Source of the DNA: Mycobacterium sp. D16Q14
GTDB lineage: Bacteria > Actinomycetota > Actinomycetes > Mycobacteriales > Mycobacteriaceae
Assembly (NCBI GenBank): GCA_002013415.1
Contig: MAEX01000019.1
Span: 41,687 to 105,686 of the forward strand
Direction of reading: 5' to 3'
Length of the DNA stretch: 64,000 nt
The notes under the pieces are model-generated. The model ran no database searches, was not told where the DNA came from, and was given only the letters and a program-made list of their open reading frames with translations. Position 1 is the stretch's first letter. Every line of letters starts with the position of its first letter. Shown here one piece after another: positions 1 through 8,290 of this stretch. The translations under genes and the position numbers were made by a program.

Positions 1-1008
1 CAGCTCTGCCCGGCCCTCATCATCGCCGAGCACGTCAATGATGGCCGCCGCCAGGGCATCCGAATCGCCGGTGGTCATCAACCGGCCCGCCTTGCCATCC
101 AGGAGCACGCGCCGGAAGGCATCCAGCGAGCTTGCGACCACCGCGGTCCCGGCAGCCATGGCCTCCACCAACACGATGCCGAAGCTCTCGCCGCCGATGT
201 TGGGTGCACAGTAGACGTCGGCGCTGTGCATCGCCGAGGCCTTGGTGGCATCGTCGACCTGACCGAGGAACCGCAGATGTTTCGCCAACGGTCCTGCCTG
301 CGCACGCAATTCGGCCTCATCTCCACGGCCGACGATCAGGATCTCCACATCGGCGAAGCTGGCAGCGATCTTCGGTAAAGCCGCCATCAACACGTCCATA
401 CCCTTGCGCGGCTCGTCGTAGCGGCCTAGGAACAGTACCGTCTTGCCCGCCCTCGGGTAGCCCTCCAGCATGGGTGCGCCGGAAAAGGATCGGACGTCGA
501 CGCCGTTGGGAATCTCCACTGCATCGGAGCCAAGCGCCTCCATCTGCCAGCGCCGGGCCAGCTCGGAGACGGCGATCCGACCGACGATCTTTTCGTGCCA
601 AGGGCGCAGCACCGCCTGAAAGACGCTCAGCGTCAACGACTTCGTGGTAGAGGTGTGAAAGGTGGCGACGATCGGACCCTCAGCCACCATGAGCGCCAAC
701 ATAGACAGGCTCGGCGCGTTTGGCTCATGCAGATGCAACACGTCGAAGTCGCCGTCGACCAGCCAGCGCCTGGTCTTGGCGTAGGTGGCCGGGCCAAATC
801 GCAGCCGCGCCACCGAACCGTTGTACGGAATCGGAACTGCCTTGCCACCGGAGACCACGAACTCTGGCAGTTCCAGGTCTGATGAAGACGGTGCGAGCAG
901 ACTTACATGGTGGCCCCGATCCCTCATGACCTCGGCCAACTGCACCACATGGGACTGGACGCCGCCCGGTACATCAAAGGAGTACGGACAGACCATCCCG
1001 ATGCGCAT
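1..1008 (-). CDS. pimA: Phosphatidylinositol mannosyltransferase PimA (3' end outside window)
   Basis: This is a GT4-family glycosyltransferase that transfers the first mannose from GDP-mannose to phosphatidylinositol at the inner face of the plasma membrane, the entry step to PIMs, LM and LAM. The frame read from the minus strand begins MRIGMVCPYSFDVPGGVQ, with the N-terminal GG loop of GT-B enzymes. It continues through LHLHEPNAPSL, the NGVDV segment, FLGRYDEPRKG and the GGESFGIVLVEAMAAG acceptor/donor motif. There are 336 codons inside the window and the C-terminus (roughly 40-50 residues by comparison with the M. tuberculosis protein) lies beyond base 1. The ATG overlaps the TAA of the upstream acyltransferase by one base (TAATG), so translation is probably coupled. 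Identification is firm from the motifs and the conserved neighbourhood. Confidence 0.93.
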   Translation of the reverse strand, partial: MRIGMVCPYSFDVPGGVQSHVVQLAEVMRDRGHHVSLLAPSSSDLELPEFVVSGGKAVPIPYNGSVARLRFGPATYAKTRRWLVDGDFDVLHLHEPNAPSLSMLALMVAEGPIVATFHTSTTKSLTLSVFQAVLRPWHEKIVGRIAVSELARRWQMEALGSDAVEIPNGVDVRSFSGAPMLEGYPRAGKTVLFLGRYDEPRKGMDVLMAALPKIAASFADVEILIVGRGDEAELRAQAGPLAKHLRFLGQVDDATKASAMHSADVYCAPNIGGESFGIVLVEAMAAGTAVVASSLDAFRRVLLDGKAGRLMTTGDSDALAAAIIDVLGDDEGRAEL

Positions 1009-2021
1009 TACGCCTGCCCACCAACGGAGTCCGTCTCCCTGGGGGCTGCCCGATCATCAATTTCCGTCTCCCGGCCAGCCGCCGGTTCCGGCGCGGAAGC
1101 GGTCTCAGACGGCGATGTGCGCAGCCGGGTGCGACGTTCTTCGGACAGATCGTCAAGCCACAGGGGTTGCAGCATGTGCCAGTCCGCGGGGCGCTCGGCG
1201 ATGTTGGCGGCGAATTCGTCGGCGAGTGCCTGCGTCGCCACGGCGACATCGCCTGCCGAGGTGTCGATGGGCTCCTGGATCCGTACTCCCCATTGACCGT
1301 GCGGCTCGAACCAGCAGTGTGCCGGCAGCAGGCGCGCTCCGGTGTCGATCGCCAGGCGGGCGGGCCCAGCGGGCATCCGGGCCTCCGAGCCGAAGAAGTT
1401 GACGGGAACACCGTTGCGGCTCAGGTCACGATCGGCCATCAGGCAGACGACACGGTTATCCCGCAACCGCGCCGCCAGGGTCTCGTAGGGCCCGGTGGAG
1501 TCGCCACTCGAGGCAAGCACTTCGAAGCCAAGGGTTTCCCGGTAGTCCAGGAATCGGCGGTACAGCGACTCAGGTTTGAGGCGCTCCGCGACGGTGGTGA
1601 AGGTGCCGTAGGTCTGGGCCAGCCAGACACCGGCCATGTCCCAGTTGCCACTGTGCGGCAGGGCGATCACTGTGCCCTTGCCGTTCTCCTGGGATGCGTC
1701 GATGTTCCGGCGCCCGAATGCACAGCTGTCCAGGCGGCCGGCAAGGCGTTCCATGTTCTGTGAGGGCAGGCGGAACGCTTCGCGCCAGTAGCGCGCGTAG
1801 GAGCGCATCGAGTCGATCATCAGCCGGTCGGGCACCTCGCGAGGATGTACGCCGAGCACCCGGGCGAGGTTCTTGCGCAGTTGCTCGGGCCCACCGTTGC
1901 GCGCACCCACCATGGCACCGACATCGAATATGGCTCGAGCGAGGAGGTCCGGTGTCACCTGAGTCACGTTCCAGCCAGCGGCATAGCCCCAATCGGCAGC
2001 GCGTTCGCCCCACACACTCAT
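1008..2021 (-). CDS. patA: PIM acyltransferase PatA (LpxL/HtrB-type)
   Basis: A 337-residue member of the lysophospholipid acyltransferase family that transfers a palmitoyl group from acyl-CoA to the 6-position of the mannose of PIM1/PIM2. The catalytic H-x4-D motif is visible as HSGNWD with His123 and Asp128. The N-terminus (MSVWGERAADWGYAAGW) matches the amphipathic membrane-associating start of mycobacterial PatA. It sits directly between pgsA and pimA, the same order as Rv2612c-Rv2611c-Rv2610c in M. tuberculosis. It overlaps pgsA by four bases (ATGA) and pimA by one, indicating one operon for phosphatidylinositol synthesis, mannosylation and acylation. Confidence 0.93.
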   Translation of the reverse strand: MSVWGERAADWGYAAGWNVTQVTPDLLARAIFDVGAMVGARNGGPEQLRKNLARVLGVHPREVPDRLMIDSMRSYARYWREAFRLPSQNMERLAGRLDSCAFGRRNIDASQENGKGTVIALPHSGNWDMAGVWLAQTYGTFTTVAERLKPESLYRRFLDYRETLGFEVLASSGDSTGPYETLAARLRDNRVVCLMADRDLSRNGVPVNFFGSEARMPAGPARLAIDTGARLLPAHCWFEPHGQWGVRIQEPIDTSAGDVAVATQALADEFAANIAERPADWHMLQPLWLDDLSEERRTRLRTSPSETASAPEPAAGRETEIDDRAAPRETDSVGGQA

Positions 2022-2680
2022 GACTGATTCTTCTCCGCGGTGTCCTGTCCGGAATCAGAATTGGGCAACAGATCAGAAGCACCCGGAGATGTGCGCACCG
2101 CATGCATCCGTTGGGCCACCGTCACCAGGCTCGCGATCGCCAGTACCCACATCGCCGTATGTAACGGCCACTGCACTCCAAAACCGCCGCCGAAGATCGC
2201 TCCGGCGAGCACGATGATGAGCCGTTCGGGGCGTTCGATCAGCCCGCCGTCGGCGCGCAACCCGGAGGCCTCGGCCCGCGCCTTCACATACGAGATCACC
2301 TGTGAAGTGATCATGCAGATCAGCGTGGCTACAACCAAAGATGTTGATCCCCAGCCGAATGCGGCCCACCAGAGCAGTCCGGCGAATATCGCACCATCGG
2401 CCACGCGATCACATGTCGCGTCGAGCACCGCACCGAACCGGGTGCCACCACCGCGGGCCCGTGCCATCGCCCCGTCGAGCATGTCGAACATCGTGAACAG
2501 CCAGACTGCGATGCCGCCCCAGAACAGGTGGCCCGTCGGGAACAAGGTGAGCGCCGCGACAACCGTCGCCGCCGTCCCGAAGATGGTGACGGTGTCGGGG
2601 GTGAATCCCGCACGCAGCACCGCGTTGGCCAACGGATTGATGATCTTCGCGAACGTCTCCCGGGACAGGATGGCGCTCAT
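2018..2680 (-). CDS. pgsA: Phosphatidylinositol phosphate synthase PgsA
   Basis: A 220-residue CDP-alcohol phosphatidyltransferase. The full family signature D-x2-D-G-x2-A-R-x8-G-x3-D-x3-D is present: Asp66, Asp69, Gly70, Ala73, Arg74, Gly83, Asp87 and Asp91. Several hydrophobic helices are consistent with the six-helix membrane fold. In mycobacteria this enzyme condenses CDP-diacylglycerol with inositol 3-phosphate to make phosphatidylinositol phosphate, the lipid later mannosylated by PimA. It overlaps the upstream HIT gene and the downstream patA by four bases each. The family name alone could also fit phosphatidylglycerophosphate synthase, but position between the HIT gene and patA/pimA points to the inositol enzyme. 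Confidence 0.92.
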   Translation of the reverse strand: MSAILSRETFAKIINPLANAVLRAGFTPDTVTIFGTAATVVAALTLFPTGHLFWGGIAVWLFTMFDMLDGAMARARGGGTRFGAVLDATCDRVADGAIFAGLLWWAAFGWGSTSLVVATLICMITSQVISYVKARAEASGLRADGGLIERPERLIIVLAGAIFGGGFGVQWPLHTAMWVLAIASLVTVAQRMHAVRTSPGASDLLPNSDSGQDTAEKNQS

Positions 2681-3225
2681 GGCAACTGCTCCCAGGCACT
2701 GGCGAGTAGTTCGCGGGTGTCCCGCAACAGCTGTGGCAGCACCTTGGAGTCGCCGATGATGGTGATGAAATTCGCGTCGCCACCCCAGCGCGGCACCACA
2801 TGCTGATGCAGGTGCTCGGCCAGCGATCCGCCCGCCGCGGTGCCCAGGTTCAGCCCCACGTTGAAACCATGTGGACGGGATACCTTCTTGATCACCCGAA
2901 TCGCCTTCTGGGTGAATGCCATCAGCTCCCGGCTCTCGTCCTCGGTGAGGTCTTCGAGCTCGGCAACCTGCCGGTAGGGCACCACCATCAGATGGCCCGG
3001 GTTGTACGGGTACAGATTGAGTACGGCGTACACATGGTCCCCGCGCGCAACGACCAGCCCGTCCTCATCGGCCATCTCGGGGATATCAGTGAACGGAGCG
3101 GACTCTGCCCCACTCGATTTCACCGCCTCGATCAGATAGGTCATCCGGTGCGGCGTCCACAGCCGCTGCAGATGGTCGGGGTCGCCCACGCCCCGGTCGA
3201 TGATGGTCGAGTCCTCGTCAGTCAC
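2677..3225 (-). CDS. HIT-family Ap4A phosphorylase
   Basis: A 182-residue histidine-triad protein. The nucleotide-binding triad is seen as HLHQHVVPRW with His138, His140 and His142, and upstream YNPGHLMVVPYR is the usual HIT beta-strand region. The M. tuberculosis protein in the same position (Rv2613c) has been characterised as a diadenosine tetraphosphate phosphorylase, cleaving Ap4A with phosphate to ADP and ATP; function here is by that family relationship. The N-terminal extension of about 60 residues relative to minimal HIT proteins fits this subgroup. It overlaps thrS by eight bases and pgsA by four. Aminoacyl-tRNA synthetases make Ap4A as a side product, so the pairing with thrS is sensible. 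Confidence 0.88.
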   Translation of the reverse strand: MTDEDSTIIDRGVGDPDHLQRLWTPHRMTYLIEAVKSSGAESAPFTDIPEMADEDGLVVARGDHVYAVLNLYPYNPGHLMVVPYRQVAELEDLTEDESRELMAFTQKAIRVIKKVSRPHGFNVGLNLGTAAGGSLAEHLHQHVVPRWGGDANFITIIGDSKVLPQLLRDTRELLASAWEQLP

Positions 3226-5272
3226 GGGTCCCCAACTTCATAAGTTCGGCAGTGGGAGAAACGTTCTCGCGCCTGTTCACCCAGTCGATGATGGCGGCGA
3301 CGGCCTCATCGCGGGGCACTCCGTTCACCTGAGTGCGGTCACGGAATCGGAAGCTGACAGCGCCCGCCTCCACATCGCGGTCACCGGCCAGCAGCAGGAA
3401 CGGCACCCGCTGATTGGTGTGGTTGACGATCTTCTTGTTCATCCGGTCATCGCTGGTATCGACCTCTGCCCGAATACCCTGCGATCTGAGCTGCGCGACA
3501 ATGTCGCTCAGGTACGGCGCATGGGCATCGGCGATCGGGATGCCGACGGCCTGCACTGGGGACAGCCAGACAGGGAAGGCGCCCGCGTAGTGCTCGGTGA
3601 GCACACCGAAGAAGCGCTCGATGGACCCGAACAACGCACGGTGGATGAGTACCGGGCGCTGACGCGTTCCGTCAGCCGCGGTGTACTCGAGCTCGAACCG
3701 CTCGGGCATGTTGAAGTCAAGCTGGATGGTCGACATCTGCCAGGACCTGCCCAGCGCGTCCTTGGCCTGCACCGAGATCTTGGGGCCGTAGAAGGCCGCG
3801 CCGCCCGGGTCGGGGACGAGCTGCAGCCCGGAATCGCGCGCCACCTGTTCCAAGGTCTTGGTGGACTCTTCCCAGACCTCGTCGGAGCCAACGAACTTCG
3901 TCTCGTCCTTGGTGGACAGTTCCAGGTAGAAGTCGTCAAGTCCGTAGTCGGACAGCAGGTCCAGCACGAACCGCAGCAGAGAGGTCAGCTCTTCGTGCAT
4001 CTGCTCCCGAGTGGTGTAGATATGTGCGTCGTCCTGCGTCATGCCGCGCACGCGGGTCAGGCCGTGCACCACGCCGGATTTCTCGTACCGGTACACCGAT
4101 CCGAATTCGAAGAGCCGCAACGGCAATTCACGGTATGAACGGCCCCGAGCCCGGTAGATCAGATGGTGCATGGGGCAGTTCATGGGCTTGAGGTAGTAGT
4201 TCTGCCCCGGCTTGCGCACGGTGCCGTCGTCGTTGAGCTCGGCGTCGATCTGCATCGGGGGGAACATGCCGTCGGAGTACCAGTCCAGGTGTCCGGAGGT
4301 CTGGTACAGGTTCTCCTTGGTGATGTGTGGGGTGTTGACGAATTCGTACCCGGCGGCGGTGTGCTTGGCGCGCGAGTAGTCCTCCAGCTCCTTGCGGATA
4401 ATGCCACCCTTGGGGTGGAAAACCGGAAGGCCGGAACCGATTTCGTCGGGGAAGCTGAATAGGTCGAGCTCCACGCCGAGCTTGCGGTGGTCGCGTCGCA
4501 GCGCCTCTTCCAGCAGTTCGAGATGCTTGTCGAGGGCTTCCTGAGATTCCCAGGCGGTGCCGTAGACGCGCTGCATGCTGGCATTGGCCTGATTGCCGCG
4601 CCAGTAGGCCGCCGAACTGCGGGTCAGCCGGAACGCCGGGATGTGCTTCGTGGTGGGAATGTGCGGGCCGCGACACAGGTCGAACCATTCCCGTTCTCCG
4701 GTACGGGGATTCAGGTTGTCATAGGCGGACAGCTCGTCGCCGCCGACCTCCATGACCTCCGGGTCGTCGGCGCCCGACTTATCGGAGACGAGCTCCAGCT
4801 TGAACGGCTCATTGGCCAGCGCGGCCTGAGCCTCTTCCACCGAACCGTAAACCCGGCGTGAAAAGCGTTGCCCCTCCTTGATGATCTGCTTCATCTTCTT
4901 CTCGAGGGCAGTCAGATCCTCGGGTGTGAAGGCGTGATCGATCCCGAAGTCGTAGTAGAAGCCATCGGTGATCGGCGGGCCGATACCGAGTTTGGCTTCC
5001 GGGAAGAGGTCTTGCACGGCCTGTGCCAGCACATGCGCGGCCGAGTGCCGGATAACGCTGCGACCGTCCTCGGTGTTGGCCGCGACCGGCTCCACATCGG
5101 TATCGGCCTCCGGGGTCCAGGACAGATCCTTCAGGGCACCGTCCACGCGCACGACGACGATGGCGTCATCGCCCTTGCCCGGCAGACCGGCCTCGCGTAC
5201 CGCGGTCCCCGCCGTCGTCCCGGCCGGCACCCGGATTGGGGCCACAAGGGAAGACGGGTTGGGCGCAGTCAT
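3218..5272 (-). CDS. thrS: Threonyl-tRNA synthetase
   Basis: A 684-residue class II aminoacyl-tRNA synthetase that charges tRNA-Thr. It has an N-terminal TGS domain, a second editing domain with the HSAAHVLAQA His pair, and the catalytic core. Visible core motifs include MNCPMHH, RVRGMTQDDAH and the motif 3 region HRALFGSIERFFG. The C-terminal anticodon-binding domain begins at about residue 580 (WLSPVQAVGIPIAD). The start MTAPNPSSLVAPIRVPAG is the natural beginning of the TGS domain. It heads the operon running through the HIT gene, pgsA, patA and pimA. A 92-base gap separates it from the AraC gene upstream on the same strand; no leader riboswitch was recognised there. Confidence 0.96.
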   Translation of the reverse strand: MTAPNPSSLVAPIRVPAGTTAGTAVREAGLPGKGDDAIVVVRVDGALKDLSWTPEADTDVEPVAANTEDGRSVIRHSAAHVLAQAVQDLFPEAKLGIGPPITDGFYYDFGIDHAFTPEDLTALEKKMKQIIKEGQRFSRRVYGSVEEAQAALANEPFKLELVSDKSGADDPEVMEVGGDELSAYDNLNPRTGEREWFDLCRGPHIPTTKHIPAFRLTRSSAAYWRGNQANASMQRVYGTAWESQEALDKHLELLEEALRRDHRKLGVELDLFSFPDEIGSGLPVFHPKGGIIRKELEDYSRAKHTAAGYEFVNTPHITKENLYQTSGHLDWYSDGMFPPMQIDAELNDDGTVRKPGQNYYLKPMNCPMHHLIYRARGRSYRELPLRLFEFGSVYRYEKSGVVHGLTRVRGMTQDDAHIYTTREQMHEELTSLLRFVLDLLSDYGLDDFYLELSTKDETKFVGSDEVWEESTKTLEQVARDSGLQLVPDPGGAAFYGPKISVQAKDALGRSWQMSTIQLDFNMPERFELEYTAADGTRQRPVLIHRALFGSIERFFGVLTEHYAGAFPVWLSPVQAVGIPIADAHAPYLSDIVAQLRSQGIRAEVDTSDDRMNKKIVNHTNQRVPFLLLAGDRDVEAGAVSFRFRDRTQVNGVPRDEAVAAIIDWVNRRENVSPTAELMKLGTRD

Positions 5273-5364
5273 CAGCAGTTCTCCAATTCAGAGACGGGGG
5301 GTTGGCGAACTCATGCTATCGGTCCGCACCAGCGACTTCCCAGCCTGATGGACGCCGCGAGCAC

Positions 5365-6441
5365 TCAGGCCGATCGAGCCCGGAACGTATTCCGGTAAGC
5401 GAGCGGGGAGACCCCGGTGAGTCGGCGGAACTGCTCCCGGAAATTCGCAGGTGAACCGAACCCTACCTCGCGCCCGATCCACTCCACTGAGTCCGCGGAA
5501 CACTCGAGCAGCTGCTGGGCGTGACGGACCCGCACACCGGTCAGCCATTGCATGGGCGTCTGCCCTGTTTCGGCACGAAACCGCCGGTTGAGGCTGCGCA
5601 CGCTGGTGGATGCCTGGGCCGCGAGGCCCTCCAGGGACAGTTCCCGATGAGCGTTGTGCTCGATCCACGCCAGGATCTCCCCGAGACCGGCCTCGGTGCG
5701 CTGACGGTTACGGATGACGTACTGCGCTTGGCCACCGTCGCGGTGCAGCGGCGCCACGGCCACCCGCGCCGCCTCCGAAGCGACCGCCGTGCCGTGATCG
5801 CGCGTGACCATGTGCAGGCACAGATCGAGCCCCGCCGAGGCACCGGCGGAGGTGAGCACCTGCCCCTCGTCCACGTACAGCACATCGGCATCCAGACGCA
5901 CCGCCGGGAACATCTCCCGGAACAGGTCGGCCGCAAGCCAATGGGTGGTGGCCCGCTTGCCGTCCAGAATCCCGGCCTCGGCGAGCGTGAACGCCCCCGC
6001 GCAGATGGAGGCGATGCGCACACTGCGCCGGTAGGCGGCCTGCAATGCCTCGATGACACCGTCCGGCGTGGGTGCGGTCACGTCATTGCGTGCCGGGACC
6101 ACGATCGTGTCAGCCTCCGAAAATGCCTCCAGCCCAAGATCTGTGGCGATGCTAAACGGTCCGGCGGAGACGATCGGAGCGGTCCCGCACACGCGGACCC
6201 GGTAGGGCCGGGTGCCGTCGGCAAGGTGTACGCGCCGAAACACCTCGACCGCGGTCGTGAGGTCGAAGCCGATGGTGTTCGGAAGCGCAAGAACGACTAC
6301 GGAGTGAGGCTTGTCCGAACGACTCGAAGGTACGGAGTGAGGCTTGTCCGAACGACTCGAAGGTACGGAGTGAGGCTTGTCCGAACGACTCGAAGGTACG
6401 GAGTGAGGCTTGTCCGAACGACCCGATGGTGCGGGGTGCAT
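5365..6441 (-). CDS. AraC-family regulator with DJ-1/PfpI sensor domain and N-terminal repeat
   Basis: A 358-residue transcription factor of the GATase1-like/AraC fusion type. Residues from about 55 to 225 form a DJ-1/PfpI domain (VVVLALPNTIGFDLTTAVEVF; nucleophile-elbow region SICAGAFTLAEAG followed by HWLA). The last 100 or so residues form the double helix-turn-helix AraC domain (SVRSLNRRFRAETGQTPMQW, then VGFGSPANFREQFRR). The start chosen is the ATG at 6441, just upstream of four in-frame copies of an 11-residue repeat (SSRSDKPHSVP); a longer frame extends to 6522 but runs into the divergent promoter. It lies 83 bases from the divergent DJ-1 enzyme gene, which it probably regulates. The ligand is unknown. 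Confidence 0.85.
   Translation of the reverse strand: MHPAPSGRSDKPHSVPSSRSDKPHSVPSSRSDKPHSVPSSRSDKPHSVVVLALPNTIGFDLTTAVEVFRRVHLADGTRPYRVRVCGTAPIVSAGPFSIATDLGLEAFSEADTIVVPARNDVTAPTPDGVIEALQAAYRRSVRIASICAGAFTLAEAGILDGKRATTHWLAADLFREMFPAVRLDADVLYVDEGQVLTSAGASAGLDLCLHMVTRDHGTAVASEAARVAVAPLHRDGGQAQYVIRNRQRTEAGLGEILAWIEHNAHRELSLEGLAAQASTSVRSLNRRFRAETGQTPMQWLTGVRVRHAQQLLECSADSVEWIGREVGFGSPANFREQFRRLTGVSPLAYRNTFRARSA
6298..6429 (-). repeat. Four-copy 33-bp tandem repeat inside the AraC-family gene
   Basis: Four head-to-tail 33-bp units begin at 6298, 6331, 6364 and 6397. On the plus strand each starts TACGGAGTGAGGCTTGTCCG. The first three are identical; the fourth differs at two positions near its end (CCCGATGG for CTCGAAGG). 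The period is exactly 11 codons, so copy-number change would not shift frame. On the coding strand each unit gives RSDKPHSV plus PSS. The array sits between the start codon and the DJ-1 domain of the AraC-family regulator. Confidence 0.95.
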
Positions 6442-6524
6442 GCGGCCAGCGTAACGCCGGTTGGCAATATCTCGTCGGATACTGGCTATCTGGCCACTTC
6501 TGCTCCCGCTACCGCACCACAACC

Positions 6525-7268
6525 ATGGCAGTCATGCAGATAGCGATCCTGGCGTATCCGGGCATGACGGCGCTCGACGCGATCGGTCCGTACGAAATGC
6601 TCCGGGGACTGCCCGATGCCGAGCTTCGATTCGTCTGGCACGAGCCGGGCCCGGTGGTGACCGACAGCGGCGTGCTGGCACTCAGCGCGACACATTCCTT
6701 CGAAGAAACCGCGGCGCCCGACATCGTCCTGGCCGGGGGTTCGATACCGGCCACCATGAGCACCGCCGCCGACGAGGGCGTACTCACCTGGCTCCGGCAG
6801 GCTCATCAGACCACGACGTGGACCGCGTCGGTATGCAGCGGGTCACTCATTCTGGGCGCCGCCGGAATCCTGCGGGGTAAGAACGCCACCTGCCACTGGG
6901 CCGGACAGCGGGTGCTCTCCACCTTCGGCGCGAATGCCCAGCGCGACAAGCGCATCGTCCGCGACGGCAAGGTGGTCACCGCCGCAGGCGTATCGGCGGG
7001 ACTCGACCTTGGGCTATGGCTCGTCGGCGAGATCGCCGGACGGCCGCGCGCCGAGGCGACGCAACTCTGCATCGAGTACGACCCGCAGCCGCCGTTCGAT
7101 ACGGGCCACATGAGCAAGGCCTCCACCCGTAACAAGGCAGACGCGGTGCGGATGATGAAGGGCATGATCTCGGCACGCGATGCCGGCGCGGAGCTCGTCG
7201 CGGGCTCAAAAGTAATGTGGGCGAACGTTATCGACCGAATGCGGAAAAAGTCAGCTGCCAATCCCTAG
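6525..7268 (+). CDS. DJ-1/PfpI family protein
   Basis: A 247-residue DJ-1/PfpI superfamily protein with the order MQIAILAYPGMTALDAIGPYEM, then the nucleophile elbow TASVCSGSLILGAAG with a candidate catalytic Cys, and AGVSAGLDLGLWLVGEIAG. This arrangement is that of isonitrile-hydratase-like or intracellular amidase/glyoxalase-like members, but the substrate cannot be read from the sequence. The start is taken at the ATG at 6525 (MAVMQIAIL), because the longer frame back to 6426 reads through the divergent promoter. It is transcribed away from the AraC/DJ-1 regulator and is its likely target. Its 3' end overlaps the convergent membrane-protein gene by 18 bases. Confidence 0.87.
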   Translation: MAVMQIAILAYPGMTALDAIGPYEMLRGLPDAELRFVWHEPGPVVTDSGVLALSATHSFEETAAPDIVLAGGSIPATMSTAADEGVLTWLRQAHQTTTWTASVCSGSLILGAAGILRGKNATCHWAGQRVLSTFGANAQRDKRIVRDGKVVTAAGVSAGLDLGLWLVGEIAGRPRAEATQLCIEYDPQPPFDTGHMSKASTRNKADAVRMMKGMISARDAGAELVAGSKVMWANVIDRMRKKSAANP

Positions 7269-7664
7269 CGGGCTCTTCAGCCATGGCGCTTCAATCCCGA
7301 ACAGCGCGGCAATCCAGCCAACCGCGCCCAGTACCCACAGCGTGACCAATACCAAGGCCGCGGTGAACAGCACCCCGATCCCCCGCACCCACTGTGGCTG
7401 GGTGGAGAACCAGGCCATGAATCTGTCATATCGGGTCTTCACCGCGTGGAGAAGTTTGGCGGCCCATGAGAATTCGGTAGCGAGAATGGCCAGACCGAGG
7501 AACACGATCGCCCAGCCGGGTCCCGGATACGGGATGGCGATGATGCCCACACCAAGCACCAGAAGACCGATGACTGCGACCACCACGCGGTAGACGATGT
7601 CGAGCACCGGCCGATCCCGCACGGTGTCACGCCACCGGGCCCACCTGCGGGTGGCCTTGTTCAC
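7251..7664 (-). CDS. PGPGW-motif membrane protein (TIGR02611-like)
   Basis: A 137-residue integral membrane protein. Two hydrophobic segments flank the signature YPGPGWAIVFLGLAILATEF (residues about 47-66), the hallmark of the actinobacterial PGPGW/TIGR02611 family. A third and possibly fourth segment (VLFTAALVLVTLWVLGAVGWIAALFG) follow. The N-terminus is basic (KATRRWARWRD), predicting a cytoplasmic N-terminus. Function is unknown for the family. The gene overlaps the thioesterase gene upstream by four bases and is probably cotranscribed with it. Confidence 0.82.
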   Translation of the reverse strand: MNKATRRWARWRDTVRDRPVLDIVYRVVVAVIGLLVLGVGIIAIPYPGPGWAIVFLGLAILATEFSWAAKLLHAVKTRYDRFMAWFSTQPQWVRGIGVLFTAALVLVTLWVLGAVGWIAALFGIEAPWLKSPLGIGS

Positions 7665-8290
7665 GGCTGGCCGGGGTTGAGCTTCACAAAAAGCGCGTCG
7701 GCTTCAGCGAGCACATCATCACCATCGAGCAATCTGCTCCTCAGGAACACCTTGCGCCCCTCCACACGGTCCAGAGTGCAGTCGTACTGCAGCTCCTTAT
7801 CAATCGGCGTGACCTTGCGGTAGTTGATGTTCAGGTATGCGGTGCGCAGCTTACGCAGATCAGTCAGCAGCATCGTGCCGGTACCGATAATGGTGTCAAA
7901 GAGCAGCCCGAGGCATCCGCCGTGCACGGCACCGTTTCGGCCCAGGTGATAACGACCGAAAGTTGCCGTGCCCCTGAGCACTCCGTTATCAAAGCTGTCG
8001 ATTGTCATCGGAACCAGCAGGATGTTCCCGCGCAGCGGGAGATCGGTGCGTCGGCCCGAGGGCGAGTCCCATTCCGACACCTCGTAAGGGGCCAGCAGCT
8101 CGTTCATGGTGTCGAGCTGGTTGGCCAGCGCGGTGACCATCTCATCGGGCGGCAGGGCGGCACGGGCGCGGTCCTGCAGGGTTCGCAGCGCGTCGATGAA
8201 ACGGCCGTAGTCCGGGCCGCCCTTGAGGGTGGGATCCGGCGGGTTGAACCCGCCTCCCTCATGGGCTGTTGCTGCTTCCTCGGTGGTCAT
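7661..8290 (-). CDS. PaaI-type hotdog thioesterase
   Basis: A 209-residue hotdog-fold protein of the PaaI/YdiI thioesterase type. The signature HLGRNGAVHGGCLGLLFDTIIGTG (read in two parts: a GAVHGG loop and the following Asp) is the conserved catalytic/CoA-binding region, and the C-terminal strand pattern (LNINYRKVTPIDKELQYDC) fits. It probably hydrolyses an acyl-CoA; the acyl group is unknown. The ATG at 8290 is preferred; a GTG six bases upstream at 8296 is an alternative and overlaps the purine-rich AGGTGAG that would serve as ribosome binding site. Its start region overlaps the start of the divergent DUF1990 gene. Confidence 0.82.
   Translation of the reverse strand: MTTEEAATAHEGGGFNPPDPTLKGGPDYGRFIDALRTLQDRARAALPPDEMVTALANQLDTMNELLAPYEVSEWDSPSGRRTDLPLRGNILLVPMTIDSFDNGVLRGTATFGRYHLGRNGAVHGGCLGLLFDTIIGTGTMLLTDLRKLRTAYLNINYRKVTPIDKELQYDCTLDRVEGRKVFLRSRLLDGDDVLAEADALFVKLNPGQP

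Noticed and set aside
5365..6522. Longer start for the AraC/DJ-1 regulator at 6522
   Set aside because: The extra 27 codons overlap the divergent promoter, almost reach the DJ-1 enzyme start and have no similarity to the family; ATG at 6441 fits better.
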